In this document: piece after piece, positions 47,600 through 60,570 of the stretch
How positions within the stretch are numbered: position 1 is the stretch's first letter
Layout: the number at the start of each line of letters is the position of its first letter
Source: Isoetes taiwanensis
Lineage: Eukaryota; Streptophyta; Lycopodiopsida; Isoetales; Isoetaceae
Direction of reading: 5' to 3'
Assembly (NCBI GenBank): GCA_021234155.1
Contig: JAJEKV010000066.1
Span: forward strand, 7,572,618-7,636,617
Length of the DNA stretch: 64,000 bases
Notes under the pieces: generated by a model
Told to the model about the DNA's origin: nothing
Seen by the model: the letters and a program-made list of their open reading frames with translations, nothing else
Database searches by the model: none
Translations under genes and position numbers: made by a program

Positions 47600-48640
47600 C
47601 TCAGAGTGAAAATGTGGTCAATGATGGAGTGTTTGGGCAAAATCCTACCTGTGTAACAGCACGCACCTCCGCTTCTTCTGCCCACATCGTTAGTTGTTGC
47701 TTAAGGATTCCGGCCAACATGCTTGCAAAGAGGGAGCTGACCATGATGGTGTGATAATTGGTTGGGTGGTGAGGGTCACCTGCCTTGTATATCAGAACAA
47801 CTCTGCTAGTGTTCCATTGCGAGGGAAGCCTTCTTGCAATGCTCTATTGAATGATACGGTCAAGACATGCATTATTGGAGGTTCAACCCACTTTAGGAGC
47901 TCTGCCTGCATGCCATCCAAATATGTCGCCTTGCCATTATCGAGGCATGTTGGCCTCCATAATGACTAGTGTTGGGTCCATCTATGGGGGTACTATCGCT
48001 CGACACCCAAGTAGATCATAAAGCCGCTGCAAGTATAGCACCCACTAGTCCGTGGTGATGTTCGCTGTCGATTGCAAAGGCTTATTCAATACCTGTCTCT
48101 AGAATGTCATGGGGTGACGTTCCAGGAGATAGAACATATGTCGCTGGTGTTCTATGATATATTTGACTTTCTTGTCCTTGTTGCGGGCGCAAAGCGGTAG
48201 CAATGACTCGTCGAAGCCATCGTTTGGACTCCTTACATTCGTCATCAAACCACTTGTTACAAGGGATGGTGGTAGCTCCCACTCATCCAGACTATCTTTT
48301 CCACTGCGAAAATGGGTAATCAAATGCAAATCCTGCTCCCTCGCCAGTACGTAATCCACAACATTGAAGTTGCCCCCCTGGTTCTCCTGCCTACAAGTGC
48401 ACCTGCTAAAGGACGACCATTGTGCAAGCCCATTGCAAATGACCAAGTCAAAGATGCTGCATATAACAAAAGCAACTGCCTGCTTAAGCGTGTGACACGG
48501 TTGTCATCTGATGTCCTCGGCCAAGACGCCTCCGCGGGGCTCAGCTGCAACACATCCTCTGCCAAAGGTTCAAATTTAGTGACCTGCTCTGCCTCCATGC
48601 GTGCATTAAAGTCTCCCAACAACATGACCTTGCCCAATTG
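47600..48640 (-). mobile_element. LINE fragment (endonuclease end to RT start)
   Basis: Minus-strand frames show VMLLGDFNARMEAEQ, the GDFNAR motif of APE-type LINE endonucleases (about 48630-48590). A linker with YVLAREQDLHLITHFR and HFRSGKDSLDEWELPPSLV follows. Then a broken RT start (YKAGDPHHPTNYHTIM) lies near 47830-47760. It belongs to the same family as 7190, 19930 and 61402 and supplies the endonuclease portion missing from those. Several frameshifts show it is dead. Confidence 0.8.
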
Positions 48641-48704
48641 TTTGTGTTATTGTATGTGGGTTGTATGTCATCATATAGAATGGAGATTGGGGGCTCACGT
48701 TTGC

Positions 48705-48915
48705 TAACTTGGGGCTCACCAGTGCCACATGGCGCAAGGGCCAAACGTTGAAGTGGATTTATGGAAAATGGCATTGTGGTGCTATTTGCTAATTTGGGCT
48801 CATCAGTGCCAAACGACGCCATGGCGCTATTTGATGGCGGAAGGGCCAAAACTTGAACTCATTGTATGGCTTGAGCATATTCAAATGGCATTGTGGCGAT
48901 ATTTGATGAGAGTGT
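48705..48915 (+). repeat. Degenerate ~90-bp tandem segment
   Basis: GGCATTGTGG, CTATTTGCTAATTTGGGCTC, ATCAGTGCCA and GGGCCAAA recur in order two to three times with substantial change. It adjoins the LINE fragment. Confidence 0.5.
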
Positions 48916-49766
48916 TGCCAGCTTGGGGTGTCTTTTAACTAGTCAAGTCAAGAGTTTATGTCAATGAAAAGACTTCTACTCTGTGGTCAAAGTCAAGGTC
49001 AATTGCAAGTCAATCGCGAGTCAAATGAAGCATCCTCCTATTACAACGTAGGACTATCGTCGCCATTTATATTGCACAAGAATATCTCTTATACATTTAT
49101 GTTTGCTTTTGGACATTCTACTTGGTAAAGAAAATGTTGGCGGTGGCCAAGGAACCTTTATATCTACAATATTTTTCATTCTTAGAATGACAATGATCAT
49201 GGATATATATTATGGTCTCATCTTACTGTCCACCACTCTTGGTGAAATATCAACATGGCACCTACTATTATTATTTCCAAGTTCACTTGTTGGCTCCTTC
49301 GTATTCCCAATGGAGGAATAAATTCGTTATAAGTCATTTAAAAAAAATTGGACGAACAAAATTGTCCAATCTTCATGAATATGGTCGCATAGGAATAGTC
49401 TCTGCACCCATATCCGCCTGAAGATTGCATTGGTCCTGAAGATTACATTTCAAAATTGGTCCCCTGAATAAAACTCACAGTCATGGCACCTCCAGGCCGA
49501 TGCAGGAAGAACTGAAAACGTTATCAAACACGGTACCTCAAAAAGTGCCATTCCTGTAGTTGCTGCGAGGATTCTTCAACAGTTCGTAAACGCATAATTA
49601 GCCCAGCACCTTCACCAAAGGCTAAAGAACAACGAGATATAACAGCAGAACAACTCTCAGATTGTCGTCAATAGATTCTCTATTAATTTGTTTCAACTTA
49701 TAAAGAAAGAACAAGATTAACCCGTCAATAAAGAAAAAAGAAAAGACTCACATGAAAGTCAATCCA

Positions 49767-52700
49767 TTATGGTGTAAATTGCTCCAGGTCCATTGAAGGC
49801 AGAACTGCAACATGCTGCTGCACGCTTCTAATCTCTCTAAGCAATGCCTTCGCTTCCTCCTTTGCCTGATTATCATGAACAGAGAAACTTAGGACAGAAT
49901 AATAAAACCAGGATTTTACAATAAAACTTCAGTCTAACTACAAGTCTCCAGAACGGCACTTGAGACAACCCACCGGTCCTCCATAGTCCAGTAATCTTGT
50001 GCAGTATGTTTCACAATCCGCAAGGACACCCTGATTTTTACAGTGGGTTGCAAGAAAGAGTAATGCATCTATTACATCTTGTCCTTCACTCTGGTCTGTC
50101 TCCATTCTTTCTAAATTCTTTCTGTAGTAATATGCGGCCTCATCAGCTTCTCCAAGCTGATTGTGCAACTTAGCAAGTTTGTTCAAAGCAATGCCTTCAC
50201 GGTCGTTGTTGGTGACAGCACGCCTGTAACATCTGATTGCAGACTCATGCATCTGTAATTGCTCATTCTCATAGCATTGACCCATTGCACACCACATTCT
50301 TGCATCATGAGGTCTCAGCTGAGTAGCTCGACGATAATAATAGAGAGCATAATAGGGCATTGCAAGAATTTCATATGTTTGTCCGAGGCCATACCATGCA
50401 CGGTAGTCCCTAGGATTTATGTCTACAGCTCTTCGATATGCATCAATTGCAGCCGGCGTATTCTTCATTTCAACATATTCATGCCCCATTAGTGTCCATG
50501 CAGACAAATATTTACGATTCAGCTTCAATGCTCTTTTAAAATACAAAACAGCCTTCTCATGTTGGGCTTTAAGGCTGTAATAATTGCCAATTATACAGCA
50601 GGTTTCTGGCCTATACTTGTCAGTTAGAACAGCCTTATGTGCTAAATGGCTCAAGGCAGCAAAACATTCCTTCACATAGAGAATGTTGGAATACATATCC
50701 ATTCCCTCTATCCGATAAGGATCTGTCCTTAAAAGCTCCTCAAAATGATTTTCTGCTTCATCAAATTCACGGAGATTATAATGTGCTGTCGCAGTTTGAG
50801 CCAATACATAATCACTTCCAGGAAACATGAGGTGTAACGAACGGTAACATGCCAAACCTTCAGAGTTTCTTTGCAAGTCCAAGTAAACACTAGCAATAAA
50901 GAAGTCCCGCATCCAGTGTTCATCAAGATTTAGAGTAGGCAAAATATCAGGATCAGTACAAAGTGCTTGGAGCTCCAGCCATGCACTCCAATTCCACGGA
51001 TATGCATTCACTGATGCACAGAGAACAGCACGAGCCTCTGCTTTACGATCCCTTTCATGGAGCACCACTCCATAAAGATAGCTCCCAAATGCATCAAGCA
51101 AGCCCTTCTTGTACTGCATGGACAGTTCCTGTTCCAAACCAACAAGTTCTGGATTCACTGCATCACTGCGACCTAATGGTCCTGCAAGCTCAATAATTTC
51201 CTCCTCTTTTCTCTTTTCCCCTGCCTTCAAATGGAATGCTACAGACAATTAGAGACCTAAATAATTCATACAAAGGCCAACACCATAATCAAGATGTTCT
51301 CAAATTTACACTTTGATTACTTTCAGTACTTTGATTAGGAAATAAACTGGCATATGTAATATTTACACAAGCACAAAAGAATAACAGAAGATATCATACA
51401 AAATCTCATAATCAACTATCCAAATGCCAGATCAGAGATTATGGAATATAATGTTTGAGGGAAAGATGTGTTCATAACAATAATATGGACTGTTTTAAAA
51501 TATCTTGGGGAAGATAGGAAACAGCTATCATCCCAAGATTGTCTGAATGCCCTAAGCCGAGAGCCAAAAGAAATGGAAAGTACCATTGAAGCATAAACAG
51601 CAACTACTTTAATCCCCAACCATCACAAATTCCAGAGCTTTGAGTTAACAATCAAATTTGATAATGGGTCAATCGAACAAATAGACATGTCACGCAACGT
51701 TGCACTAGAAATCTGAAATCCTTTTCAGGATGAAGAGGGCAAAGTCCTGAACCGGCTTATGCTCTTTGTAATGTAATCTAACACTTTAGTCATTTTGCTA
51801 CAAAAAATTGAAAACAATCTCTGTATCCAGGGAATACTCGTGAGTGCCATGGTTTTATATACTTTGGCACAATCTTTTCACAAAATTTAAACAAGAAAGG
51901 GTAGCTTCCAACATCATAAAACTTTTTGCATTCAGCATTTCCAATTCATAGCTCAAGAACCTTATTGATTCATTTATCTGATTGGTTATCATATGTTATG
52001 CTTTTATTATCACCATTACTTATTATCACCATTCCCGTACTATCAGCATCTATTGCAGGCAGCTTACAGAATAAATTTGAGGCTCTCCTTCCACTTTAGC
52101 CAGTTTTGCCCTATGCTGATGTGGTTATTTATTAAATACTGCCAACACTGCAATGAATGGTTAACAGTTTGTTGTAACTACAAGGAACTAAATGGAGGAG
52201 CCAAACAATAGAAAAAGACTGGTTCAACTGGGTTTCACATACTTATCCCTCCTTACCCACCGAAAAAGGAAACATGATGCACATATAATCTCACCAAGTA
52301 TGTGGCATAGCAGCGCAGGAAAAGAGACTTCTTTCCTGAGGTTCCCCTTAATGCATGAGCTGCCCTTCTATACTCTCGCATATCAAAAAATGCCTTTGCC
52401 AGAAGGAACATGTCACCATCATCATCTTCATCCTCAGGTATTGGGCTTGCAACTGCAGGACTACTTGATATCACATTATCTTTCCGTATAAAATGTTTTT
52501 TTGACCTGGTGGCTTTCTCAGAATGCATCTGATTTAGCTCAGTTGTCTCTTCGGGAAGCCCAACCAACTGTTCCGCAGCCCTGTTTGCCACAATCAATAA
52601 CATCAAGCATGCACCTATTTATAAACGATTCTCTTGAGACAAATTTAAAAGACCACGCCAAAAGGAAACTTGCCACTTGGAAGTAATACAGAAAGTATTT

Positions 52701-53236
52701 ATTCAAAACTTTATCATATAAGGACACAGGAGGTAAAATCTTTATCGTGCTAACATTATATTGTTCAGCATTAGCATTATTGTGGACATTCTGTATTTCG
52801 TCCTCTGATCTATAATAACACTGAACATAAGAATATGAGCAACATGTTGTAGAAAAGTAGCTTCAGCGACCATCCGCTTTTTACATCATCTGCTCGTCCG
52901 TCCATCATTTCTACAATAGCTGTGGGACCTTCAAGGTAATACGTAACCTTATAGGGAGAAATGCTCGGGCCTAAACTATAGAATTCTGGCTAAAACAAGT
53001 ATTTCAGCAAGATTACCACAGAAACCCTTCCTCCTCCAAATTTACGCATATTGCAGGTTACTGAGCATATTGTTACAACGTACTAACAGTTTTTAGCTCG
53101 GAAAAAAATAAACAAGGAAAACTCGAGCTTGGGAAACTAACCATTTAGCAGCCGTGTAGAGTCCACGCTCTCGTAAATCATGGATGGCACTTCTAAGCTG
53201 ACATCGTTGCGAGCTCGTCATAGTCGCGGCCGCCAT
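49767..53236 (-). CDS. APC8: Anaphase-promoting complex subunit 8 (CDC23), four exons
   Basis: Exons are 53236-53142, 52580-52295, 51224-49974 and 49865-49767, with GT/AG borders and matching phases, giving 576 residues (Arabidopsis APC8 is about 579). APC8 is a TPR scaffold of the APC/C ubiquitin ligase that drives mitotic cyclin and securin destruction in the nucleus. The N-terminus has QLRSAIHDLRERGLYTAAKW and then, across the junction, AAEQLVGLPEE. Exon 2 has FLLAKAFFDMREYRRAAHAL. Exon 3 joins as YLAGEKRKEEEIIELAGPLG. The TPR array includes TDKYRPETCCIIGNYYSLK, YLSAWTLMGHEYVEMKNTP and DYRAWYGLGQTYEI. The end is SMDLEQFTP. I chose the ATG at 53236 by homology; the frame also opens at 53335. 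No damage is visible, so this is a working host gene. Confidence 0.95.
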
Positions 53237-54180
53237 AGCCGCTTCTTTTTTCCCCCAGTATGGACACATTATACACGTGTCCCAATTTTCGTGCCAGATA
53301 AGATGCCATGTCACTGTCTTAGGGTGCTTTCCCATGGGCAGAAAATCTCCAGGTTTCTGAAAGTCTGGTCTGCTATTCCAATGTTCTCATGAGCTAAGAA
53401 CCTGAGTGCCTGAGGTTTAAGAACCTCGTTTGGAAAGTAATCCCGACGATTACTTTTGGACCTAGGCTTGACCTCATCCAGGTCCATCCGTCCATAGGAA
53501 AGCACCCTTATTCTACATTCTCCATAAACCTTAGGGCCAGATTCCACTATCGGCAACGCTTGGGAGCAAAATCTCAACTGTGGCTTCCTTGTGTGACCTA
53601 AGCACAGCAGCAGCAATTAGTTCAAGAATTTAAAAAAAAATCAAAATTGGCGAATATCTACGGCATCTGCTCTCTACTTGGCATGAATCCAGCCCACGGC
53701 AATTATCATAATCTGAAAGTTACGGCAGTGCTCTCCTGATAGTTAACCGAGTGTTTTGCAATTAGATGTGAGAGATTTCAGTTTTGAGAGCAGCATTTTG
53801 CTAACTGCGGTAGTGGAATCATCGTCGAAGTTTCAAATCTGAGATGCCATCAAAGGATTAGTGTTCAGTTAATTGACACGCCCATAACTGTGCCAGTGGA
53901 ATCTTAGCCTTAAAAGGGGGACATGACATTTCGCCAGATTTCAGGCAAACTATAATATGCGTTGCCTCGAAAAAGCCTTTAGCCTAGCATTATTTGTGAA
54001 ATTGCACTTGTTGGCATGAAATATCATGTTCCCTCCTCGGACATTACGTGGGTTTTAGGCAGCCTATTACAAGGGATCCCTCTCTTGAGACAATGCGTAG
54101 GGTTTAGGTACAGGTTCGCCTTAATGAAAAAATATCATTTCTCTAACCCAGACGGTAATAAGTCTGATGCTCTCTTTTAT
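53237..54180. other. APC8 upstream region
   Basis: This must contain the APC8 promoter and leader. A minus frame of 101 codons (53616-53311) ends 75 bp before the APC8 start and could be an upstream ORF. I see no homology and no clear TATA box. Confidence 0.5.
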
Positions 54181-54372
54181 TGCATCCTATAAGCCGATTG
54201 GTCTTTGTGGACGATAAAACCATTCTCGCTCGCTTACGCTCGCTCGCTCGCTCGCTCGCTCGCTCGCTATGTTATGTTATGTTATGTTATGTTCTCGCTT
54301 ACGTCGCTTACTTACTCGCTTACTCGCTCGTTCTTTTCGCTTACGTTTCTTTACTCGCTCGATCCGATCCGC
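54181..54372 (+). mobile_element. LINE-type 3' tail plus (CTCG)n/(TTATG)n
   Basis: GCATCCTATAAGCCGATTGG then TCTTTGTGGACGATAAAA matches the other LINE-type tails. It is followed by CTCG units, five TTATG-type units and more degenerate CTTA/CTCG units to about 54365. The compound microsatellite is copy-specific. No LINE coding sequence lies upstream. Confidence 0.7.
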
Positions 54373-55189
54373 TTTTGCTTTCAACACCATAAAGAAGAAA
54401 TTTCAATAGAATATGAGAAGAATTGAAAATGTCACCAATTTCATAATTGTCAATTTCTTGGATCCACCTAGTATAGGACTGAACAAACTTTGATGGCCAA
54501 TGAGATTGTTGTCAAAAAGGCTTTCTATGATTGGAAGATTTGGAGCAAGATTGGAGCAATCAGGGGATGCTATTCTAGGAGGAAGAGACGATAGGAGCAT
54601 GATAAGGTTAGCACACAAACAATAATTCTATCATCCAATAAATCAGCAATAAATCGTAAGTAAATTCTTAAGCCACCCCTTAAGGCCAAAGCTCATCACC
54701 CAGCCATGCAGCGAAAGCAAGAATCTCCAAGATAGTCCACGCAAAGTTTAGGCTACCTAAACAAAAAGGGATTTGGAAGGATCAACCCTTAGAGAATCTT
54801 CTCTAAGAACACACAATATTTGAAGGATAGTAGAGGCTTGGGAGGAACAAGAAAGAAAGTAACAAAAAGGCAAGAATGTGTGAATCACAATAAAATACAC
54901 CTCTTTCCCTTATATAGAGATCAAAGAGCCTTTGCTAAAAGGTAAAGATAAAGGTAAAGGTAAAGATATCTCAACCATTTACTAACATTGTATAAGTATC
55001 TCAATAGTTCGTGTCTTAATTTCCATGCGACTATCTCATCTTTACTTTCCGAACCACTCCCCTGAGCTCTGCCATGTTAGAGCAGAAGAGCTCTTGACTA
55101 TGGTGGATTGTTGGGGCGTCATGAATCTACGAGCAAGGCTACATAAACACATGAATACATAACCACAAATGCTCGAAAATAATGAATAT

Positions 55190-55585
55190 CATTTATAAAA
55201 TATAAGCCAATCTATGGAAATCTAAAGTAATCTTCATGAAGCCTTGCAGAATCTAAGGAAATCTCACAAAACCTAAGGAATTCTCATAGAATCTAACGGT
55301 ATCTTGGAGAACCTAGAGGAGTCTTCATAGAATCTAAGGGAATTGCATGAAATATAATAGAATCTAAAGGAATCTCATAAAAGCTAAGCAAATCTAAGGG
55401 AATCTATGAAAATCTCATAGAATTTGAGGGGAATCTAAGGGAATCTTCATAACATGAACAATCTAGGAGAATCATGATAGAATTCAAGAGAATCTCATAG
55501 AATCTAATAAAATATAAAGGAATCTCATAAAATCTAAGCGAATCTCGTAAAATCTAAGAAAATCTAAGGGAATCTTCACAAAAAG
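55190..55585. repeat. Degenerate minisatellite (GAATCTCATAGAATCTAAGG)n
   Basis: Variants of GAATCTCATAGAATCTAAGG recur about 18-20 times with insertions and point changes, forming a 400-bp purine-skewed array. Units such as GAATCTAAGG and GAATCTCATA alternate. Confidence 0.85.
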
Positions 55586-55839
55586 CACCTTAGTCTAAAA
55601 TTAGAAAGTTTTTTTGAAACAGAATGGTTGTTCTAGATGCTGATGAGAAGTACCTCAATCTAAAAATAGAAACCTTTTTGGAAATATTGCAAAAAGAGCA
55701 AAATAGAATCATTGGTCTGAGATCCTACGGCTCACATTGATTTAGAAATATACCACGTGGCGCGATCTCTGCCCTTGATCGGATCACAGTCCACGTTGCA
55801 TGCTTGGGCCTTAAGGGGAGGCTTTTAAAAGTTTTTATG

Positions 55840-55912
55840 TTGTTTGAGGAATTTGAACCCTGATCATTGCTTCCCAATTTCCCCATTCTAACCATTAGGC
55901 CAAGCATTGATT
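55840..55912 (-). mobile_element. tRNA-like SINE head (A and B boxes)
   Basis: The minus strand reads TGGCCTAATGGTTAG (A box, 55888-55902) and AGGGTTCAAATTCC (B box, 55848-55861). The acceptor stem is not a good cloverleaf, so a tRNA-derived SINE or tRNA pseudogene is likelier than a working tRNA. Confidence 0.5.
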
Positions 55913-56224
55913 CATGTAAAAAAAAATGGTCTCATACTTACTTAAGGGCATCACAAACCCTAATGGTTCTAAAGTGTTCAAGATTGTTCTAGAATCTAGG
56001 GCATGCACAAATATCCCACATGCATAGATGCAAAAAAGAGCCTCCTTTTCTAGTATATAAGGAGGCCATACCACATGAGGATGGGCATTCTGGTTCTTGG
56101 CTAGAAAGTTCTCTAATACTCGAACCAGATCCTGGAGTTTATCGACTGATTTGTGTGCTTCACAGAGCATCCATGACCAATATGATAAGCTCTTTCATAG
56201 TAGAGGCAAAGATTAGCCTCTCTC

Positions 56225-56875
56225 TTAATGCTGCTTTTCAGCATCAGACAAGGGCCCTCGAATCGCATGATCAATCTCCATAGGCTCAGGCCCAAACCTA
56301 CTGGATTCTACAGATGAGACCAGTGCAGGCATAGCTACAGGTGCCCGTGGGATTGGAAAGACTTGAGTATATGTCTCTTGCTTACGTTCGAGTAGCTGAT
56401 TATCACAGCGAATTGCAAATCTGATGGCTTCTTCTAGAGTCTGAGGATCCTCCATAGACAACAACATATCTTTGACATCTTCGCATAAGCCACTTCAAAA
56501 ACAATCTTGAAGCGCAACATCATCCCCGGCTATATCTACAGCAATTTGACGAAATTCTGATGCTATACTGAAGTTGGACGAGAACCTTGTCTGATATTAG
56601 TGAGTTTCATAACATCTGTGCACTGTCGATCTGTGTCTCCGAAGCATGCCTCAAGCTCAACAATAAAAGCAGCAAAGTCCTGCAATTCGGAGGCTCCTTT
56701 CTCCAACAAAGGAGTAAACCAACCAAAAGCTAGTCATATAAGAAGGGAACCAACCAATCCAACTTGTTCCTGATCTGTGGAATACCTATGGGGATGGAGC
56801 TGAATCACAAGCCGAATCCGTTTCAAAAAGTTGCGTCGAATGACCTTGATGTTCCTTGACAAACTCTCTTACGAT
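56225..56875 (-). mobile_element. Gypsy gag relic fused downstream of an integrase
   Basis: Minus-strand frames read FLKRIRLVIQLHPHRYSTDQ, GASELQDFAAFIVELEACFG and SRPTSV, then ASEFRQIAVDIAGDDVALQD and MLLSMEDPQTLEEAIRFAIR. This is a Ty3/Gypsy capsid of a lineage different from the 23-36 kb element. Gag lies after integrase in the reading direction, the reverse of normal order. Stops and frameshifts are frequent. Confidence 0.8.
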
Positions 56876-58743
56876 GGAACAAATAACCTTGTTCACCACC
56901 TCAGGTTGTCCATCAGTTTATGTAATAGATTACCTTAACTCAGTTCCCAACTGCATAAGTAATGCCTTACAGAATTTACTGGTATACTTTGTATTATAGT
57001 TAGATACAATACCTTTAGGCAACCCATGTAGCCTAAACATCTTCTTGATAAAGAGCGTAGCTGCAGCATAAGCTGTCAACTTATTCAAATTGTCCAAACA
57101 ACCATCCAATTGCCAATATTCTTGCGAGGACTTGTGGAAAACCCAACAATAACATCTATAGTAATTGGCATCCACTTCGCTTCCTGAATACGTAAGGATA
57201 AACGAACACCAAGAGGCTTCTTGTTCGCTTTCTTTATCCGTTGGGAATGAAGATATCTCTCCACGATCTAGGCCAAATAAAGTATGGTTCAAGCTTTGCC
57301 AAAGTCGCCCCCACGCCACGATGACCGCCAGTAGGTGCATCATGGACTTCTCTAAGAATAAGTGACCGAAAGTTCCGAACAATGCATAGCTTTGGACCTT
57401 TATATAAGAACCCATTAACGATCTTATATAAATATGCATTGCCACTTTGAGCCAACAACCAAATATTCTTATAATCATGGTCAGTGGCATACACTGCCTT
57501 CATTTCCTCCAAATGGTTGGATTGTGCTATAAAAAGAGAACAAACTGCATAACGTCTACTTAAAGCATCAGCCACATCTCTTTACCAGAATGATAATCCA
57601 CTGAGAAATCATATTGCTGCATAAAAGCAACCCATTTCAATTGCCTTTCCGATAATGTTTTCTGTGAAACAATGTGCCTAATGCTTTGGTGGTCATTCAA
57701 GATATGAACCGTCGACCCTAAAAGATAATGTCGACACACTTTCAAAGCATAAATAACAGCCAGAAATTCTTTATCATAAACACTATATCTACTTTCCGTG
57801 TCAGAAAACTTCCGACTTTCATAAGCATTAGGATGACCATCCTGCATCAAAACTGCGCCCAAAACCATACCACTTGCATCAGCACATAACAAGTAAGATA
57901 GACCAAACTTTGGCAAACACAGAACAGGAGGATTAACCATGGCATCCTTTAAAACTTGGAAAGCAAACTGATGATTATGATTCCATTAGAAAGGAACATC
58001 TTTTCGTAGCAACAAATATAAATCTGAAGCTAAACGAGCAAAATTCTGTACAAACTTCCTATAATAACTGCATAAGCCCATAAAGGAACACAATGCAGCA
58101 ACTGAAGTAGGTACTGGCCAATCCACAATTGCGTGTACTTTACTGGGATCAACTTTAAGACCCTCAGTGCAAACAATATGCCCCAAATATTCAATTTCCA
58201 ATTGGAAAAAGATAATTTTCTTAGGATTTAGAGTCCCTCAGTCAACAAAAGACCTCTTGCAAATGCAAATAACGATCTTGCTCGGACTTACTGAAAACCA
58301 ATACATCATTAAAGAAAATGACAACATAAGCCCCATGCACATCCTCAAATATACGCCCCATTAGTCTCGCAAAAGAAGCTGGCGCATTTGTAAGTCCAAA
58401 TGGCATGACTAAAAACTCATAATGTCTAAACGTTGTCCGAAATGCAGTCTTATGCACATCTTCGGGTGCAACTTGTAAGTTGCCAACACCCGTACTTAAG
58501 ATCAAGACGACTAAAAACTTTGGCACCTTGGAACTTTGGCGCCAAGAACTATCTTTTTTTCTTGACGAACAAGACAGGAGCACCAAAAGGTGTAAAACTA
58601 TAGCGGATCAATCCAGCTTGAAGAAACTCATCAAGTCGGCGCCGAATCTTTGTTTGTTGGCCATGCATTCTCCAAGAAGGAGCTTGATTAGGCAATTCTT
58701 GTCCAGGAAGAAGACAAAATAGTGCAAAAAGATAGTTTGACAC
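56876..58743 (-). mobile_element. Gypsy pol relic (RT, RNase H, integrase)
   Basis: Minus-strand pieces in order are FTPFGAPVLFVKKK, VHKTAFRTTFRHYEF and VMPFGLTNAPASFARLM, then VVIFFNDVLVFSKS, where the RT active-site DD has become ND. These are followed by EYLGHIVCTEGLKVDPSK, the RNase H part CADASGMVLGAVLMQDG, ALSRRY, an integrase zinc region (REVHDAPTGGHRGVGATL) and TDGQPEVVNKVI at the end. At least six breaks separate them. No LTRs were found at either side. Confidence 0.85.
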
Positions 58744-60320
58744 TCATTCAATGGAGATGCACTAGACTTAACCACCAACTACACAGAACGAGTTTTCATT
58801 GCCAAACATTTAAACTATTGGAATGGGGTTAGAATAATTTTTGTTTTTCAACAAGTTCAAAGGTCTCACTCCCGCTAATGGTTCAATTTACCACGGCTGC
58901 TATCACGGCCGTAGGTTGGAGCTACAAGTCACCTAAAGCTTCTATCAAGGCATTTTGCGGGCTTGAGCTTTCTGTAAGTGCTTGAATTCCTTCTATAGCA
59001 GCAATGAAAAAAGCTGGTAAGGAAGGAATTGTCAATGTAAGTGCATTGACATAACAATGGACTCAAATGATTAATCTTGTATGGATTTATTAATAACATA
59101 ATGATGCATAGTAGATAGACCAAATCCAAACTTCTCTTCGACTGAACTTAGGAGTCATTTAATTGCATAGTTGAAAGCTAAATAGGTTGCTTATCTAGAT
59201 TTTAAACTAATTGTAATTTTAAACTAATTGTAAGTATAGAGGTTTGTGGATGAAGAGAGCTTGAACATAAGCTCTATTACAAATGAGCAATCTTAATATG
59301 AAAAAGATGTACGAAGTTCCCCATAGAGCAAAACACATTAACATAGTTAGATCCTTTGTCACCAATTATTTTGGTACAAAACCAAATTATTTCTTGAGTA
59401 ATACCATCTACATTGGAGGAATAATGCTAGGGAGGTACATGTTCTTTTATAAAGTGCTTTTTATTGTTCGTACATTAATAATGAAAATAAACTACCTAAG
59501 CATCACAAAACAATTAAGAGAAAAGATTGTTTCAATGAGTTGGTATCTATCACCCGCGCATGGGTGGATGATATATAGAAAAGTGTTTAGAACTAAGAGT
59601 TTTGATCATAACACAATCTGTAATGTCCTCGTGGATGCTCACGTCCTCATGGATGCTGCCAATGTGGCATGACGTAAAAATACTATCTATCTATTTGTCA
59701 AAACATATGTAATTGTATTTCATTTTCTTTTTTTTTTATATTTTCTTGGTTCTCCGTCTCAATGCAAGTTCGCCTTCTCTTGCCACGTTTTCTTCTCCTG
59801 ACTAATCTACCCCGTTAAAACATAGAGTCTTATCCAGCAGGTTGGATCCAAGCGGGCCAGACATGCATTCTACTCTGGCATTATGCGTCGTTAAATCTTT
59901 GTAGAGCTCAAAAAATCGCTTCCGCCCTTACTTTGGAGATGCAAGTTTGGGCGAAAATGTGGGAGCGCAAGTTTATTCTAATTTTGGCAGGACCAATCTA
60001 GGCACATTCTCACTAGTGTAGGCATGGCTGGAGATGAAATTGTATTGGGCTCAGGCATCGTAATTCTAATCTGGCATCGATTGCATGCAATTGACAACAA
60101 GTTCCTAGGTTGTAGTTTTGGAGAGCTTATGAAAAACATAGTTTTCTTTGCCTCATGACTATAAGTTGTGGCATGTTTGGGGGACCAGAGCAAGCAATGA
60201 AGCTTAAAATGCAAAACAAAAGAACCCAGAAACATGTAAATAAAGTTAGAATTTAGAAGCTTAGATTCTAGGACTCGCGAACATGAATGTGGAGCCGGCT
60301 GACCATGTTATCTATTCCAT
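58744..60320. other. Non-coding stretch
   Basis: No protein family, RNA gene or bounded repeat was recognised. The longest plus frame (59283-59672, 129 codons) is Lys/Asn/Tyr-rich with no motif and is probably chance. Confidence 0.5.
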
Positions 60321-60570
60321 CTACTCTAGCTTATCAAATCGGGCAAAAATTTGATTTCTATTCTCCAGAGCCAACTCCATTAACCATCTGCGAACCCATC
60401 TGTGGACTGCAGATTTCTCACATGCCTTTAGGCACTCCTGCTCATAGGTGGAATAATTCTCAGCAGAATTGAGTTGGCGACTTTCATACGCCACCATCCT
60501 ACCATCTTGCATGAGTACAATACCAATGGCATAACCACATGCATCCGTGTAAGCCTCTTAAGGTTTACTC
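60321..60570 (-). mobile_element. Gypsy RNase H relic
   Basis: TDACGYAIGIVLMQDGR and then MVAYESRQLNSAENYSTYEQ, on the minus strand, are the RNase H core of a Ty3/Gypsy pol. The match ends abruptly after ECL, and unrelated sequence follows. It is a short dead fragment. Confidence 0.75.

Noticed and set aside
48154-48707. Plus-strand frames over the LINE at 47600-48640
   Set aside because: The minus strand carries the LINE motifs; these are complementary shadows.
53311-53616. 101-codon frame upstream of APC8 as a separate gene
   Set aside because: No recognisable family or splice context. It may be an upstream ORF at most.
54220-54365. CRISPR-like array
   Set aside because: Units are 4-5 bp microsatellites without spacers, in a eukaryotic genome.
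55840-55912. Functional tRNA gene
   Set aside because: A and B boxes are present, but stems do not form a cloverleaf.
59283-59672. 129-codon plus frame
   Set aside because: Composition follows AT-rich DNA and no motif is present.
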